A DNA stretch of 64,000 nt from NCBI RefSeq assembly GCF_018598585.1, contig NZ_JAHESD010000019.1:16664-80663 (forward strand). The letters run 5' to 3'. The position numbers and the translations under genes are program-made. This document shows positions 27,552-36,552 of the stretch, piece by piece. This stretch comes from Chryseosolibacter indicum. Lineage in GTDB: Bacteria > Bacteroidota > Bacteroidia > Cytophagales > Cyclobacteriaceae. A model generated the notes under the pieces. That model did no database searches. It was not told the origin of the DNA and saw only the letters and a list, made by a program, of their open reading frames with translations. Numbering within the stretch: position 1 is the first letter of the stretch; each line of letters begins with the position of its first letter.

Positions 27552-27563
27552 TGATAAAAGTCA
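27552..27563. promoter_or_regulatory. FNR/FixK-like palindrome, PPOX side
   Basis: TGAT-AAAA-GTCA inside CCTGATAAAAGTCAGG, an extended dyad. Its centre lies 56 bp upstream of the PPOX start codon. TAACTTTA at 27586-27593 is a near-match to TAnnTTTG and would put the site at about -41.5. Confidence 0.7.
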
Positions 27564-27613
27564 GGTAACAATATTTATTGATACTTAACTTTACTAAATA
27601 ACTAAGATGATTT

Positions 27614-28075
27614 ATGCTAGGCAAATTAACAACCAAACAATGTGAGTACATTCTGCAAAGCAACTATATTGGTCGAATCGGCTGCTATACAAATGGCAAG
27701 GTTCTGGTATTGCCTGTCACGTATGTATTCGACGGAGAATTTATTTACGGCCGCTCTTTGGAAGGCACCAAGATCAGCATGATGCGTAAAAATCCCCATG
27801 TTTGTTTTCAGGTCGACAATATTGATGGTCTCTCAAGCTGGCGGAGTGTTGTGGTAAACGGAAAGTTTGAAGAGTTAAAGACAGAAGCCGCTCAGCAGAA
27901 AGCAAGAAAACTATTTTTAGAAAGGCTTCAACCGCTAACATTAGGAGAAACAGTAGACCCGGCCCGAGAACATGCCAACCCGCCTCATACTGTAGTAAAA
28001 AAGAAAAAGCCTATTATATATCGAATAGGCATTGATGAAATTGCCGGACGTTTTGAAAAGCAAGTAACCCTGTAA
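27614..28075 (+). CDS. Pyridoxamine 5'-phosphate oxidase-like flavin-binding protein
   Basis: 153 residues of the PPOX/flavin-reductase split-barrel superfamily (Pyridox_ox_2 type): KLTTKQCEYILQSNYIGRIG, PVTYVFDGEFIYGRS and a GTKISMMRKNPHVCFQVD segment that resembles the FMN-contact region. A role as a flavin-dependent oxidoreductase or flavin-binding protein is likely; the substrate is unknown. It has its own promoter with an FNR-like palindrome, divergent from ldhA, and its stop codon abuts that of the convergent RNase gene. Confidence 0.85.
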   Translation: MLGKLTTKQCEYILQSNYIGRIGCYTNGKVLVLPVTYVFDGEFIYGRSLEGTKISMMRKNPHVCFQVDNIDGLSSWRSVVVNGKFEELKTEAAQQKARKLFLERLQPLTLGETVDPAREHANPPHTVVKKKKPIIYRIGIDEIAGRFEKQVTL

Positions 28076-29473
28076 TCAGATTCCCTCAAACAGGCTTACT
28101 GTTTCCAGGTATTGCGGTTCAATTACATTCCATCCCAGCTTCTCTCTGATAGCGTTTGCATATTGGATGAGGTTATTGCCTTCACCATGGATTGTGAAAA
28201 CCATTTTAGGTTTAGATTTAAAATTGCCCATCCATGCAAACAATTCATTTCTGTCTGCATGGCCTGAGAGTGAACTCATATTGGCAACATGACATTTCAC
28301 AGGCACTTCTTCACCGAATATTTTAATAAACGGTTTCTTGTCAACTATATCACGTCCTCTTGTGCCTTCAGCCTGGTATCCTGCAATAAGAATAGTATCC
28401 CTTTCATTTCTTAATCTATGATAAAGATGATGGAGTATTCTCCCTCCTGTCATCATTCCACTGGACGAAATTATGATTGCATTACTCTTGATTTCATTCA
28501 ATGATTTTGAATGCTTTCCATTCTTTACAAACACGAGCATGTTTGTTTCCATCTCATGCGCAAACACAGAATGATTAAATTTCACTTTATGGTATTCGGG
28601 GTAGTTGTAGTACAGGTATGTTGCTGAAATAGCCATAGGGCTATCAATGTAAACAGGTACATCAGGAATCTTATCTTCCTGCATGAGTTTGTGCAAATAG
28701 TACAGCAGCACTTGCGTTCGTCCTACTGCAAATGCCGGAATTAACAGCACACCATTTCTCGCTAGCGTATCGTTAACAACGCGCTCGAGGTCGGCTGCAG
28801 GATCTATAACCGGATTATCCTTATTGCCATAGGTAGACTCAATAAACAATATATCTGCTTCTTCGATAACTGATGGAGGATACAACATCGCATCGCTGTT
28901 TCTTCCAAGGTCTCCTGAAAAGACGATCTTCTTTGTTTGGTTATCACCCTGAATAAGAACTTCTGTAATTGCGGACCCTAACAAATGACCAGCATCTGAA
29001 AAAATGATAGAGACGTTATTATTAATATTTACTTTCTGCTTAAACTTTAATTTCTTGATTAACGGAAAAACTGATTGCACATCTGTGCTAGTATAAAGCG
29101 GTTGTGGGTTTGCATGCTTTGAATATCCTTTAGAGACGGCATACGCTGCCTCTTCCTCCTGTAGTTTTGCAGAATCAAGTAACATTATTTCCATAAGTTC
29201 TGCGGTAGGCTCGGTGCAATAAACAGGACCGCTAAAGCCCTCTTTCACCAGCTTGGGCAGATAGCCGGTGTGGTCTATATGCGCGTGGCTAATCACCACG
29301 GCGTCAATGGTTGACGGATCAACAGGAAATTCATCCCAGTTTCTTAACCTCAATTCTTTTAATCCCTGGAAAAGACCACAGTCAAACAGAAACTTAAACT
29401 TGCCGACACTAACAAGATAGCGGGAACCAGTTACTGTACCAGTACCTCCAAGAAATTTCACTTTTACATCCAT
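28076..29473 (-). CDS. MBL-fold beta-CASP RNase-like protein with RMMBL motif
   Basis: 465 residues of the metallo-beta-lactamase/beta-CASP family. The zinc motif is HAHIDH (His63, His65, Asp67, His68). Further landmarks are DAGHLLGSA, FSGDLGRNSD, the beta-CASP cap, SSSGMMTGGRILHH and a C-terminal HADRNELFAW plus FTIHGEGN, the RMMBL part. Homologues are archaeal/bacterial CPSF-like RNases. It is probably cytoplasmic and processes RNA, although some members have other roles. The divergent intergenic region shared with uspA contains an FNR-like palindrome at 29520-29531, 52 bp upstream of this start codon. Confidence 0.85.
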   Translation of the reverse strand: MDVKVKFLGGTGTVTGSRYLVSVGKFKFLFDCGLFQGLKELRLRNWDEFPVDPSTIDAVVISHAHIDHTGYLPKLVKEGFSGPVYCTEPTAELMEIMLLDSAKLQEEEAAYAVSKGYSKHANPQPLYTSTDVQSVFPLIKKLKFKQKVNINNNVSIIFSDAGHLLGSAITEVLIQGDNQTKKIVFSGDLGRNSDAMLYPPSVIEEADILFIESTYGNKDNPVIDPAADLERVVNDTLARNGVLLIPAFAVGRTQVLLYYLHKLMQEDKIPDVPVYIDSPMAISATYLYYNYPEYHKVKFNHSVFAHEMETNMLVFVKNGKHSKSLNEIKSNAIIISSSGMMTGGRILHHLYHRLRNERDTILIAGYQAEGTRGRDIVDKKPFIKIFGEEVPVKCHVANMSSLSGHADRNELFAWMGNFKSKPKMVFTIHGEGNNLIQYANAIREKLGWNVIEPQYLETVSLFEGI

Positions 29474-29519
29474 GGCGGCATTTTACAGAAGAATAATGAA
29501 AGTTAAAAACTGAATATCC

Positions 29520-29531
29520 TGACAAAAATCA
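29520..29531. promoter_or_regulatory. FNR/FixK-like palindrome upstream of uspA-ccoI-ccoS-hemN
   Basis: TGAC-AAAA-ATCA in the wider context CCTGACAAAAATCATC. A perfect -7 element TAGCTTTG lies at 29577-29584, so the centre of the site is about 60-65 bp upstream of the predicted start, a class I activator position. For the divergent RNase gene the site is about 34 bp upstream of a near-consensus TAACTTTC (29498-29505). Confidence 0.75.
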
Positions 29532-29576
29532 TCTTTTTCGATGATGTACCTCAAATATTAAAAGATCAGCAGGCAA

Positions 29577-29584
29577 TAGCTTTG
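29577..29584 (+). promoter_or_regulatory. -7 element of the uspA-ccoI operon
   Basis: TAGCTTTG, an exact TAnnTTTG match, 22 bp upstream of the ATG at 29606. Confidence 0.55.
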
Positions 29585-29605
29585 ATCAACAAAATAAACA
29601 AACCC

Positions 29606-30457
29606 ATGAAAAAAATTCTCGTACCCTGTGATTTCTCAAAGCCGGCTATCAATGCCTTTCGCTTTGCGCTTGATCTCGCCTCTCAATCAAAAGGTTCTAT
29701 TGAGTTACTTCATGTAGTTGAGCTTCCGGTTATGCACGACACCGTGCTAATGCCAGTATTAAATTTTGAAGAAGAATTATTAAAAGAATTAAAAGAAAAA
29801 TCGGAAGGAGAATTCTCGAAGATAATTACCAAGTACAACAAGGACAACGTGAAAGCAACTTTTAATGTTGTATTTGGTGCTCCTTCGCTTCAGATTATTG
29901 ATTACATAAAGAATAATAATATTGATCTTGTGATAATGGGATCGCATGGTGCGAGTGGATTAAGAGAAATTTTCGTCGGTTCCAATGCAGAGAAAATAGT
30001 ACGACATTCTCCTGTGCCTGTACTTGTTATCAAGAACTATCTCAAAGGTAGCATTAAGAACATTGCTTTCCCCAATGATCTCGAAGAAGAAGACCAGGAA
30101 GAACTGGTACATAAAGTAAAAACATTGCAGTCGTTTTTCGACGCAACACTACATCTTGTCCGAATTAACACACCGCTAAACTTCAGGTCAGATATTGTTA
30201 CGCGCGAGCGATTAAAGGCATTTGCAAAACACCATGGACTAAAGAACTATACCATTAATATCTTCAATCATCCTAATGAAGAAGATGGAATTCTTGAATT
30301 CAGTAATTTCATTAAAGCAGATATTATTGCAATGGGCACACATGCCAGAAAAGGAATAGGACATCTATTGAATGGAAGTGTAACTGAAGATGTAACTAAT
30401 CATACCAACAAACCCATCTGGACCTATTCGTTTAACAACGAATTAGCACAAGCTTAA
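29606..30457 (+). CDS. Universal stress protein with two UspA domains
   Basis: 283 residues from the ATG at 29606; a TTG 24 bp upstream is less likely because the family begins MKKILVPCDFS. Two tandem Usp folds: residues 1-145 with an ATP-binding-type GSHGASGLREIFVGSNAEKI, and 150-283 with a second MGTHARKGIGHLLNGSV loop. Universal stress proteins bind ATP or small signals and support survival under energy or oxygen stress. It is first in the operon uspA-ccoI-ccoS-hemN (10 bp to ccoI) and is preceded by an FNR-like site. Confidence 0.9.
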   Translation: MKKILVPCDFSKPAINAFRFALDLASQSKGSIELLHVVELPVMHDTVLMPVLNFEEELLKELKEKSEGEFSKIITKYNKDNVKATFNVVFGAPSLQIIDYIKNNNIDLVIMGSHGASGLREIFVGSNAEKIVRHSPVPVLVIKNYLKGSIKNIAFPNDLEEEDQEELVHKVKTLQSFFDATLHLVRINTPLNFRSDIVTRERLKAFAKHHGLKNYTINIFNHPNEEDGILEFSNFIKADIIAMGTHARKGIGHLLNGSVTEDVTNHTNKPIWTYSFNNELAQA

Positions 30458-30467
30458 TTAATATCTC

Positions 30468-32858
30468 ATGACAAGTACAGCAGTAATTAACGATTTAAAA
30501 TGTTTTCACTGTGGCCAGGCATGTGAAGACGAAACACTTTGGCTAAACGAAAAACCTTTCTGCTGTTACGGCTGCAAAACAGTTTACGAGATACTTGATA
30601 GCAATAACCTTTGCGAGTACTACGACCTGGATAAGAACCCAGGGGTTCAGCTCAAGGATGTAAGCGACGAGACTTACGCATATTTGAACGAGAACGATGT
30701 ACTTAAAAAGCTTTTGGAGTTTAACTCCGATACTTTTGCAAAGGTTACTTTCTATATCCCTGCCATGCATTGCATTTCGTGCATCTGGCTGCTGGAGAAC
30801 TTAAGAAAATTAAACAAGGGTATTCTGCATTCGGAGGTGAACTTTGCCAAGAAGTCAGTAACCATTGATTATAATCCCCAACAAAGCAAACTAAGCACAG
30901 TAGCACAGCTGATTGCATCTCTGGGATATGCTCCCAAAATAACATTGGAGGATAGCGAAGGAGTAAAAAAGAAAACAGACCTATCCCTTGCTCTTAAAGT
31001 AGGCGTTGCAGGATTTTGTTTCGGTAACATCATGCTCTTTAGCTTTCCGGAATATCTGGGGCTTGATCATGCAGAAAAAGATCTGATGCGTATCTTTTCA
31101 TGGCTTAACCTCGGTCTTGCAATTCCGGCCTTTTTCTTTAGTGGCTTTGATTATCTTAAATCTGCATTCAACAGTTTTAAACAAAAGCAGGTAAACATTG
31201 ATGTTCCTATTGCAGCAGGTCTTATTGCCTTGTTTCTAAGAAGTGCTTATGATATCATTACTGCAACAGGGCCTGGCTACCTCGATTCATTTACTGGACT
31301 TATTTTCTTCCTGCTCATAGGCAGATGGTTTCAAAGCAAGACCTATGAAAGCCTTGCATTTGACAGAGATTTCACTGCCTATTTCCCCCTTGCTGTAAAT
31401 AAAATTGAACAGGAAGTAAGCAAGCCAACAATCATTTATAAGCTAAGAAAAGGAGATTGCATCCAGATCCGAAACATGGAATTAATTCCTGCTGACAGCA
31501 CATTATTGAATGACTCCGCTTATATCGATTACAGTTTTGTTACAGGAGAAGCAAGACCTGTAAAAGTTAAAAAGGGTGAACTGATTTATGCTGGTGGTCG
31601 CCTTATTGGCTCTCCGATAAAACTACTTGTTAATAAAGCTACATCGCAAAGTCACCTTACAAGTTTATGGAATAACGAAGCCTTTAAAAAGGTTGAAGAA
31701 AGCAAATACCAGAAAATTATAGATAGAGCCGCAAGGAAGTTTACCTGGATTGTACTGGTCATTGCATTTATTACGGCAATCTATTGGCAGATAACTGTGC
31801 CATCGCAGATGTGGCTAGTTTTAACTTCTGTATTAATGGTAGCATGCCCCTGCGCCCTTGCGTTAGCCGCACCCTTTACATTGGGAAGCATGCTTCGTGT
31901 TTTTGGAAAGAAACAATTATACCTTAAAAATGCAGATGTTATTGAACGGATGGCAGCTATAGACACCGTAGTGTTTGACAAAACAGGAACAGTCACACAC
32001 GGTAACAATCCTGATATAACCATTGTAGGAGACTTGACGGAAGGGGACCTATCCAGAGTAAAGATGCTTGCTGGTTATTCTACGCATCCATTGTCTGTGA
32101 TGATTGCAAAGCACATTAAACATTTTTCTGTAGAAGCAGTACTTGATTTTAAAGAGGTTCCGGGTAAAGGTCTTGAGGGCGTGATCGGCTCCAGGCGGTT
32201 CAGAATAGGTTCTGCATCTTTTACAGGATGGCACGAAAAAGCAAAACACAACTCCTACTCCCAGGTGTATGTCTCCATTAATGAGGAACCAAAAGGAATG
32301 TTTATCATCAGAACTGCTATACGCAAGAACATCAAAGATATGCTGGAAAGATTAGGAGACAAATGTCATTCTTTGCTCTCTGGTGATAATGATACAGTAA
32401 GGGAAGAAATGAAAAACCTTTTTGGTTCTAAAGTACAATTACATTTTAACCAAAGCCCACAGGAGAAATTGAACTATATACAAGATCTTCAGCGCCAGGG
32501 TAAAAAAGTGATGATGATTGGTGACGGGTTAAATGATGCTGGAGCATTAAAACAAAGTGATGTGGGAATAGCCATTACCGATGACAACGGAATATTTACT
32601 CCGGCTTGTGATGGAATTCTTCACGGCGACAAGATAACCTCATTGGACAAGATGCTCCAATTTGCCAAGTCGTCCTCAGGTATATTAAAAACAGGTTTTG
32701 CTATTTCCTTCTTCTATAATGCCATTGCATTAACATTTGCAGTTACAGGTCATCTAACACCGTTAATAGCTGCTATTATTATGCCTATCAGCAGCATCAG
32801 CGTTGTAGGCTTTAGTACACTTGCAGTAAAACTTGCTGCATCACGAATTAAATTTTAA
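30468..32858 (+). CDS. ccoI: Copper-transporting P1B ATPase for cbb3 oxidase assembly (CcoI/FixI)
   Basis: 796 residues. The N-terminus has the FixI/CcoI Cys-rich module (Cys12, Cys15, Cys32, Cys33, Cys36), then an HMA-like domain with MHCISC (Cys102, Cys105). Eight membrane segments include the CPC transport motif at 460-462. The A-domain TGE is at 359-361, the phosphorylated Asp504 lies in DKTGT, and MIGDGLNDAGAL forms the hinge. It moves Cu(I) across the inner membrane for the CuB site of cbb3 oxidase. It is followed after 4 bp by ccoS, then hemN. The structural ccoNO operon lies 7 kb away on the same strand and shares the same type of upstream palindrome. Confidence 0.95.
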   Translation: MTSTAVINDLKCFHCGQACEDETLWLNEKPFCCYGCKTVYEILDSNNLCEYYDLDKNPGVQLKDVSDETYAYLNENDVLKKLLEFNSDTFAKVTFYIPAMHCISCIWLLENLRKLNKGILHSEVNFAKKSVTIDYNPQQSKLSTVAQLIASLGYAPKITLEDSEGVKKKTDLSLALKVGVAGFCFGNIMLFSFPEYLGLDHAEKDLMRIFSWLNLGLAIPAFFFSGFDYLKSAFNSFKQKQVNIDVPIAAGLIALFLRSAYDIITATGPGYLDSFTGLIFFLLIGRWFQSKTYESLAFDRDFTAYFPLAVNKIEQEVSKPTIIYKLRKGDCIQIRNMELIPADSTLLNDSAYIDYSFVTGEARPVKVKKGELIYAGGRLIGSPIKLLVNKATSQSHLTSLWNNEAFKKVEESKYQKIIDRAARKFTWIVLVIAFITAIYWQITVPSQMWLVLTSVLMVACPCALALAAPFTLGSMLRVFGKKQLYLKNADVIERMAAIDTVVFDKTGTVTHGNNPDITIVGDLTEGDLSRVKMLAGYSTHPLSVMIAKHIKHFSVEAVLDFKEVPGKGLEGVIGSRRFRIGSASFTGWHEKAKHNSYSQVYVSINEEPKGMFIIRTAIRKNIKDMLERLGDKCHSLLSGDNDTVREEMKNLFGSKVQLHFNQSPQEKLNYIQDLQRQGKKVMMIGDGLNDAGALKQSDVGIAITDDNGIFTPACDGILHGDKITSLDKMLQFAKSSSGILKTGFAISFFYNAIALTFAVTGHLTPLIAAIIMPISSISVVGFSTLAVKLAASRIKF

Positions 32859-32862
32859 AACT

Positions 32863-33054
32863 ATGGGAATCATTGTGCTTTTAATCGCCATCAGTGTAAC
32901 AATTGCCATTGCCTTTCTTGCTGTGTTCTACTGGAACATGAAAAGCGGACAATATGATGACACGTATACACCATCAGTAAGAATGCTGTTTGAAGACAAA
33001 CCAGGTATGAAGGCTACACCCCATGCAAAGAACATAAAGAAGTCCCAGAAATAA
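32863..33054 (+). CDS. ccoS: cbb3 oxidase assembly protein CcoS
   Basis: 63 residues from the ATG at 32863, chosen because the upstream in-frame codons overlap ccoI and the family begins M-G/S-hydrophobic. One membrane segment (about 2-24) is followed by FYWNMKSGQYDDTYTPSVRML, the typical CcoS signature (W...xGQYDD). It is needed for cofactor insertion into cbb3 oxidase in other bacteria. Located between ccoI and hemN. Confidence 0.9.
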   Translation: MGIIVLLIAISVTIAIAFLAVFYWNMKSGQYDDTYTPSVRMLFEDKPGMKATPHAKNIKKSQK

Positions 33055-33069
33055 TTTCAGTTAACGAAT

Positions 33070-34440
33070 ATGACAACATATCCATCTCAAGCATCTTTAT
33101 TGAAAAAGTATGACGTACCTACACCCCGTTATACCAGTTATCCTACCGTGCCCTTCTGGAATACTGAATTATTTTCGAGAGAGAAGTGGATTAACTCGGT
33201 GAGAAAAACTTTCAATGAGTCTAATGAAGAAAAGGGCATCAGCTTATATATACACCTGCCCTTCTGCGAAAGCTTATGTACATATTGCGCATGTACGACA
33301 AGAATAACAAAGAATCACAACGTAGAAATCCCATACATACAATCCATCCTCAAAGAATGGGAAGGATATAAGAACATCTTTGGCAGAAAACCAATAATCA
33401 GAGAACTGCACCTCGGTGGTGGCACCCCTACCTTCTTCAGCCCGGAGAATCTTCGGTGGCTCATCAGTTATATACTTGAAGATGTTGAAGTGCACCAGGA
33501 TTTTGAGTTCAGCTTTGAAGGACATCCAAATAATACTACAAGAGAACATTTACAAACCTTATTTGATTTAGGTTTCAGGCGGGTAAGCTTCGGTGTACAG
33601 GACCTTAATGAGAAGGTTCAGCAAACTATTCACAGAATACAGCCATTTGAAAACTTACAAAAGGTTACGTTGCAAGCCCGCGAAATAGGTTACCAATCAG
33701 TTAGCTATGATCTTGTGTATGGTCTTCCCTTTCAGACACCATTTACTGTAACAGATACCCTTGAGCAGGTGCTAACCCTTAAGCCTGACCGTCTTGCTTT
33801 TTACAGCTATGCTCACGTACCATGGTTAAAGCCCGGCCAACGCGGCTATGAAGATGCAGATCTTCCATCACAAGCGCTTAAGCGACACCTCTATGAGATT
33901 GGCAGGCACATGTTAAAGAAAAATGATTACGCAGACATCGGTATGGATCACTTTGCGTTGCGTCATGATTCTCTATTTAAAGCGCACATTGCGGGTAAGC
34001 TTCATAGAAACTTTATGGGGTATACCACCACTAATACTGACCTGCTTATTGGTTTAGGATCATCGGCAATCAGTGATGCAAAATACGCCTATGCGCAGAA
34101 CCTGAAAAAAGTGGAGGATTACATGGCTGATATAAAAACCAACGGTAGTGCTGTATTTAAAGGTCACATGCTTACAGATGAAGATCTTATCATAAGAAAA
34201 TGTATTCTTGATATTAGCTGCAATGGAAAACTAAGCGAAAGCTTATTGCAACAGGTTGTTGACAAGAATATCCTCGATACTTTAATAGAAATGGAGAAAG
34301 AAGGAATTCTTTACCTGGATGATTCGGGCTTAAGAGTTACGACTGCAGGAGCACCTTTTATCAGAAATATCTGTAAGGTATTTGATCAACGTATGAGTAC
34401 CCAGGAAGATCAGGTTCAGATCTTCAGCAAGGCCATTTAA
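33070..34440 (+). CDS. hemN: Oxygen-independent coproporphyrinogen III dehydrogenase
   Basis: 456 residues, a radical-SAM enzyme. The [4Fe-4S]/SAM motif is Cys66-x3-Cys70-x2-Cys73-x-Cys75 (FCESLCTYCAC) after the usual YTSYPTVPFW start. GGGTPTF and the C-terminal HemN domain follow. It converts coproporphyrinogen III to protoporphyrinogen IX without oxygen and so supplies haem under low oxygen. It starts 15 bp after ccoS, and no separate palindrome precedes it, which fits co-transcription from the uspA promoter. Confidence 0.95.
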   Translation: MTTYPSQASLLKKYDVPTPRYTSYPTVPFWNTELFSREKWINSVRKTFNESNEEKGISLYIHLPFCESLCTYCACTTRITKNHNVEIPYIQSILKEWEGYKNIFGRKPIIRELHLGGGTPTFFSPENLRWLISYILEDVEVHQDFEFSFEGHPNNTTREHLQTLFDLGFRRVSFGVQDLNEKVQQTIHRIQPFENLQKVTLQAREIGYQSVSYDLVYGLPFQTPFTVTDTLEQVLTLKPDRLAFYSYAHVPWLKPGQRGYEDADLPSQALKRHLYEIGRHMLKKNDYADIGMDHFALRHDSLFKAHIAGKLHRNFMGYTTTNTDLLIGLGSSAISDAKYAYAQNLKKVEDYMADIKTNGSAVFKGHMLTDEDLIIRKCILDISCNGKLSESLLQQVVDKNILDTLIEMEKEGILYLDDSGLRVTTAGAPFIRNICKVFDQRMSTQEDQVQIFSKAI

Positions 34441-34456
34441 AAACCAGCCTAAATCA

Positions 34457-34491
34457 GATTTGGTGCCCTTCCAAAAGAAGGGCGCTAAATC
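34457..34491. terminator. Bidirectional terminator between hemN and GyrI-like gene
   Basis: 15-bp arms (GATTTGGTGCCCTTC / GAAGGGCGCTAAATC, two G-T pairs) with a 5-nt loop between convergent stop codons. Confidence 0.85.
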
Positions 34492-34497
34492 AAATTA

Positions 34498-34986
34498 CTA
34501 CATCTGCTTTCTTGTAATCGGTATCCAGATCTCTTCTTCCGAAGCAGGATCGTTGTTCTTGTACTTCTCTCCCAGAACTTCAAAATGCGGTCTGTCATCC
34601 AGCGTATACTGAGAGTTAGGAAGCCAGTTTTGAAAGATGTATTGGAAAGTGTGACTTCCCATATCCGCTCCTCCTTTATGTAAAAATACAGCATACTCCC
34701 CTCCTGGCATGATTGAAGTCTGCATACCTTCAGGGATATATGTGAAGTCAGCTACTTCCATAGAAGCCCATTTTACAAAGGGCGTGCTGGGATTAAATTG
34801 TGAAAAGTACAATTTATCATACCATTGCACGGAATAGAGACTATCTCCTACGCTATTTGTAATCTCCCTCCTTCTCATCATAAAGTTCTTCCATAAGAAA
34901 CCTGTCTTGTTATCAGTTAAAGACATTGCCATTTGCATGCCTATCAACTTCTTCTCAGGTATCACTTCAATTCTTGGGGCTAACAT
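34498..34986 (-). CDS. GyrI-like / AraC-effector-binding-domain protein
   Basis: 162 residues matching the stand-alone GyrI-like small-molecule-binding domain: an IEVIPEKKLIGMQMAMS start, a GMQTSIMPGGEYAVFLHKGG centre and a C-terminal PHFEVLGEKY...EEEIWIPI. Such proteins bind or hydrolyse small hydrophobic molecules. There is no DNA-binding domain. It follows the lipoprotein gene on the same strand by 6 bp. Confidence 0.8.
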   Translation of the reverse strand: MLAPRIEVIPEKKLIGMQMAMSLTDNKTGFLWKNFMMRRREITNSVGDSLYSVQWYDKLYFSQFNPSTPFVKWASMEVADFTYIPEGMQTSIMPGGEYAVFLHKGGADMGSHTFQYIFQNWLPNSQYTLDDRPHFEVLGEKYKNNDPASEEEIWIPITRKQM

Positions 34987-34992
34987 AATATC

Positions 34993-35553
34993 TCACAAAT
35001 TATCACTATACAATTTATATTCAGGTGTTTCGGTCGGATTCTCATCAGGGAAGATTAATGGAAGTCCTTCTTCTCTTGCTTCCCTTAAATCCTTTTCAGT
35101 TCCGCAAAAATACCATGCATCTTTTCCTGTTAATCCGATTGCCGGATTTACCATATAGTATCGCTTATCTGAATTAAATACCACCGGGATATCGTAAAGT
35201 ATTGTCATCAATTCACTTGAGATCCGGTCTTTATCGGTATGCGTATGCATCTGGAAAGTTATATCATCATTAACCAGCGTGGCAATGTAAAATTTGCCAT
35301 CTCTAGACAATGCTTCCGATACAGTAATCTCTTTTTCTGGCAAAGTTTTATCGACAATAGTTCTTGTCAGCGTAGACACATCACCAGCACCGTAAATTCT
35401 TTTTGTATCAATGGCAAAATCAATGAGGTGGTACTTTCTTTTAAGATCTTTGATCTTATGCATAAGGGCCGTAGTGTCAACTTTCGCATTATTATGCGAT
35501 GATGAACAACCCATAGCTATAGAAAGCAGGATTATAACAGTATATGTTTTCAT
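34993..35553 (-). CDS. Hypothetical lipoprotein
   Basis: 186 residues from the ATG at 35553; an upstream TTG at 35571 is not preferred. The signal peptide ends in a lipobox (IAMGCSSS), so the protein is probably a lipoprotein. I recognise no domain; a YMVNPAIGLTGKDAWYFCGT segment is notable. It is probably co-transcribed with the GyrI-like gene, whose start lies 6 bp past this stop. Confidence 0.6.
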   Translation of the reverse strand: MKTYTVIILLSIAMGCSSSHNNAKVDTTALMHKIKDLKRKYHLIDFAIDTKRIYGAGDVSTLTRTIVDKTLPEKEITVSEALSRDGKFYIATLVNDDITFQMHTHTDKDRISSELMTILYDIPVVFNSDKRYYMVNPAIGLTGKDAWYFCGTEKDLREAREEGLPLIFPDENPTETPEYKLYSDNL

Positions 35554-35809
35554 GCATCTGTAAATTCCCAATTTGAATTGGTCTTCCCACTTTTTAATTC
35601 TGTGAGAACAACCTCAAGGAATACCTGCGCCTTACAACCTACCTTCTAATTCCTTAACCCTTTGATAACAGTATCTCTCCATCACCTCCAAAAATGCCAA
35701 CGATATCAATCAGGAAGTTCAAAAATACGGAAACGACAGAAAACGTAAGATGAACTATCTTTCGATTTGCTTTAAAGCCGGTGAGTAGCGAAAAATATGG
35801 GTGAATCAT

Positions 35810-36469
35810 TCAATTTATTTGCCTCAGATGTGTTTGTAATACACGATAGATTGCATAAATACCAGGGATCATAGGTAGAACTGCGGTGTATAAACCCGAG
35901 AAATAATATCGACCAGTTGTTTTGAAATAGTAGTTCGGTGTATTTTCAAGGGTAGTTCCATTTATAATAAAAGATACAGGATCGGGATTATCAGGCTCTA
36001 TGCAAGGTTGTAAAATGGGAAAAATAAAATGGGTGAACTCAGCTACACCAGGTCCGATGAAAATGAACCACGCAAAAAAACCGGCGAGAGGTATACGATA
36101 GAAAAGTCCAAGAGCAGTTAAGGTATAAATCACTGGCCCTATGAATGCAAAAATCATCAAGAAGGATTTTTCGGTCCATGAAATATTAAACAACCTACTC
36201 ATTGAAGGTCCAAATTGTGTAAGATATTCTTCCATCATATGTATCTCTAAACCTGCTACAGTGAGAAGAAACAGCGGTAGGATAATTTTAGGATCAACAG
36301 GTCTTTTCAAATAAGTGAAAAACCAAAACAAGAAACCGATAACACCTGAGCCTCCTACTATAATAACAGGAGGCAAGCCAATTGTACGATAACCTTGAAT
36401 GCAGGCTACAATGATAAAAATGAACGCACCTGCAGTACTTATTAAACGCGTAGACGCCTTTGTTTCCAT
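35810..36469 (-). CDS. HXXEE-domain integral membrane protein
   Basis: 219 residues from the ATG at 36469. Six or so membrane segments. The name-giving motif is HMMEE (His77, Glu80, Glu81), and a second conserved-looking EFTHFIFP lies near residue 140. Function of the family is unknown. It is divergent from nothing: the Crp-type regulator gene lies just upstream on the same strand. Confidence 0.7.
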   Translation of the reverse strand: METKASTRLISTAGAFIFIIVACIQGYRTIGLPPVIIVGGSGVIGFLFWFFTYLKRPVDPKIILPLFLLTVAGLEIHMMEEYLTQFGPSMSRLFNISWTEKSFLMIFAFIGPVIYTLTALGLFYRIPLAGFFAWFIFIGPGVAEFTHFIFPILQPCIEPDNPDPVSFIINGTTLENTPNYYFKTTGRYYFSGLYTAVLPMIPGIYAIYRVLQTHLRQIN

Positions 36470-36552
36470 ATCCTTAATAATCTTGTTATACAAAACTATT
36501 TATCGGATAGGCAGATTCTTTTTACAAATGTTAAATAATGCTTTTAATAATT

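Noticed and set aside
29582..29605. TTG start for the two-domain Usp gene
   Set aside because: The family begins at MKKILVPCDFS, and the TTG lies within the predicted -7 element TAGCTTTG.
30465..30480. Possible FNR-like site CATGACAAGTACAG before ccoI
   Set aside because: Only one half-site matches, and it overlaps the ccoI start codon inside the operon.
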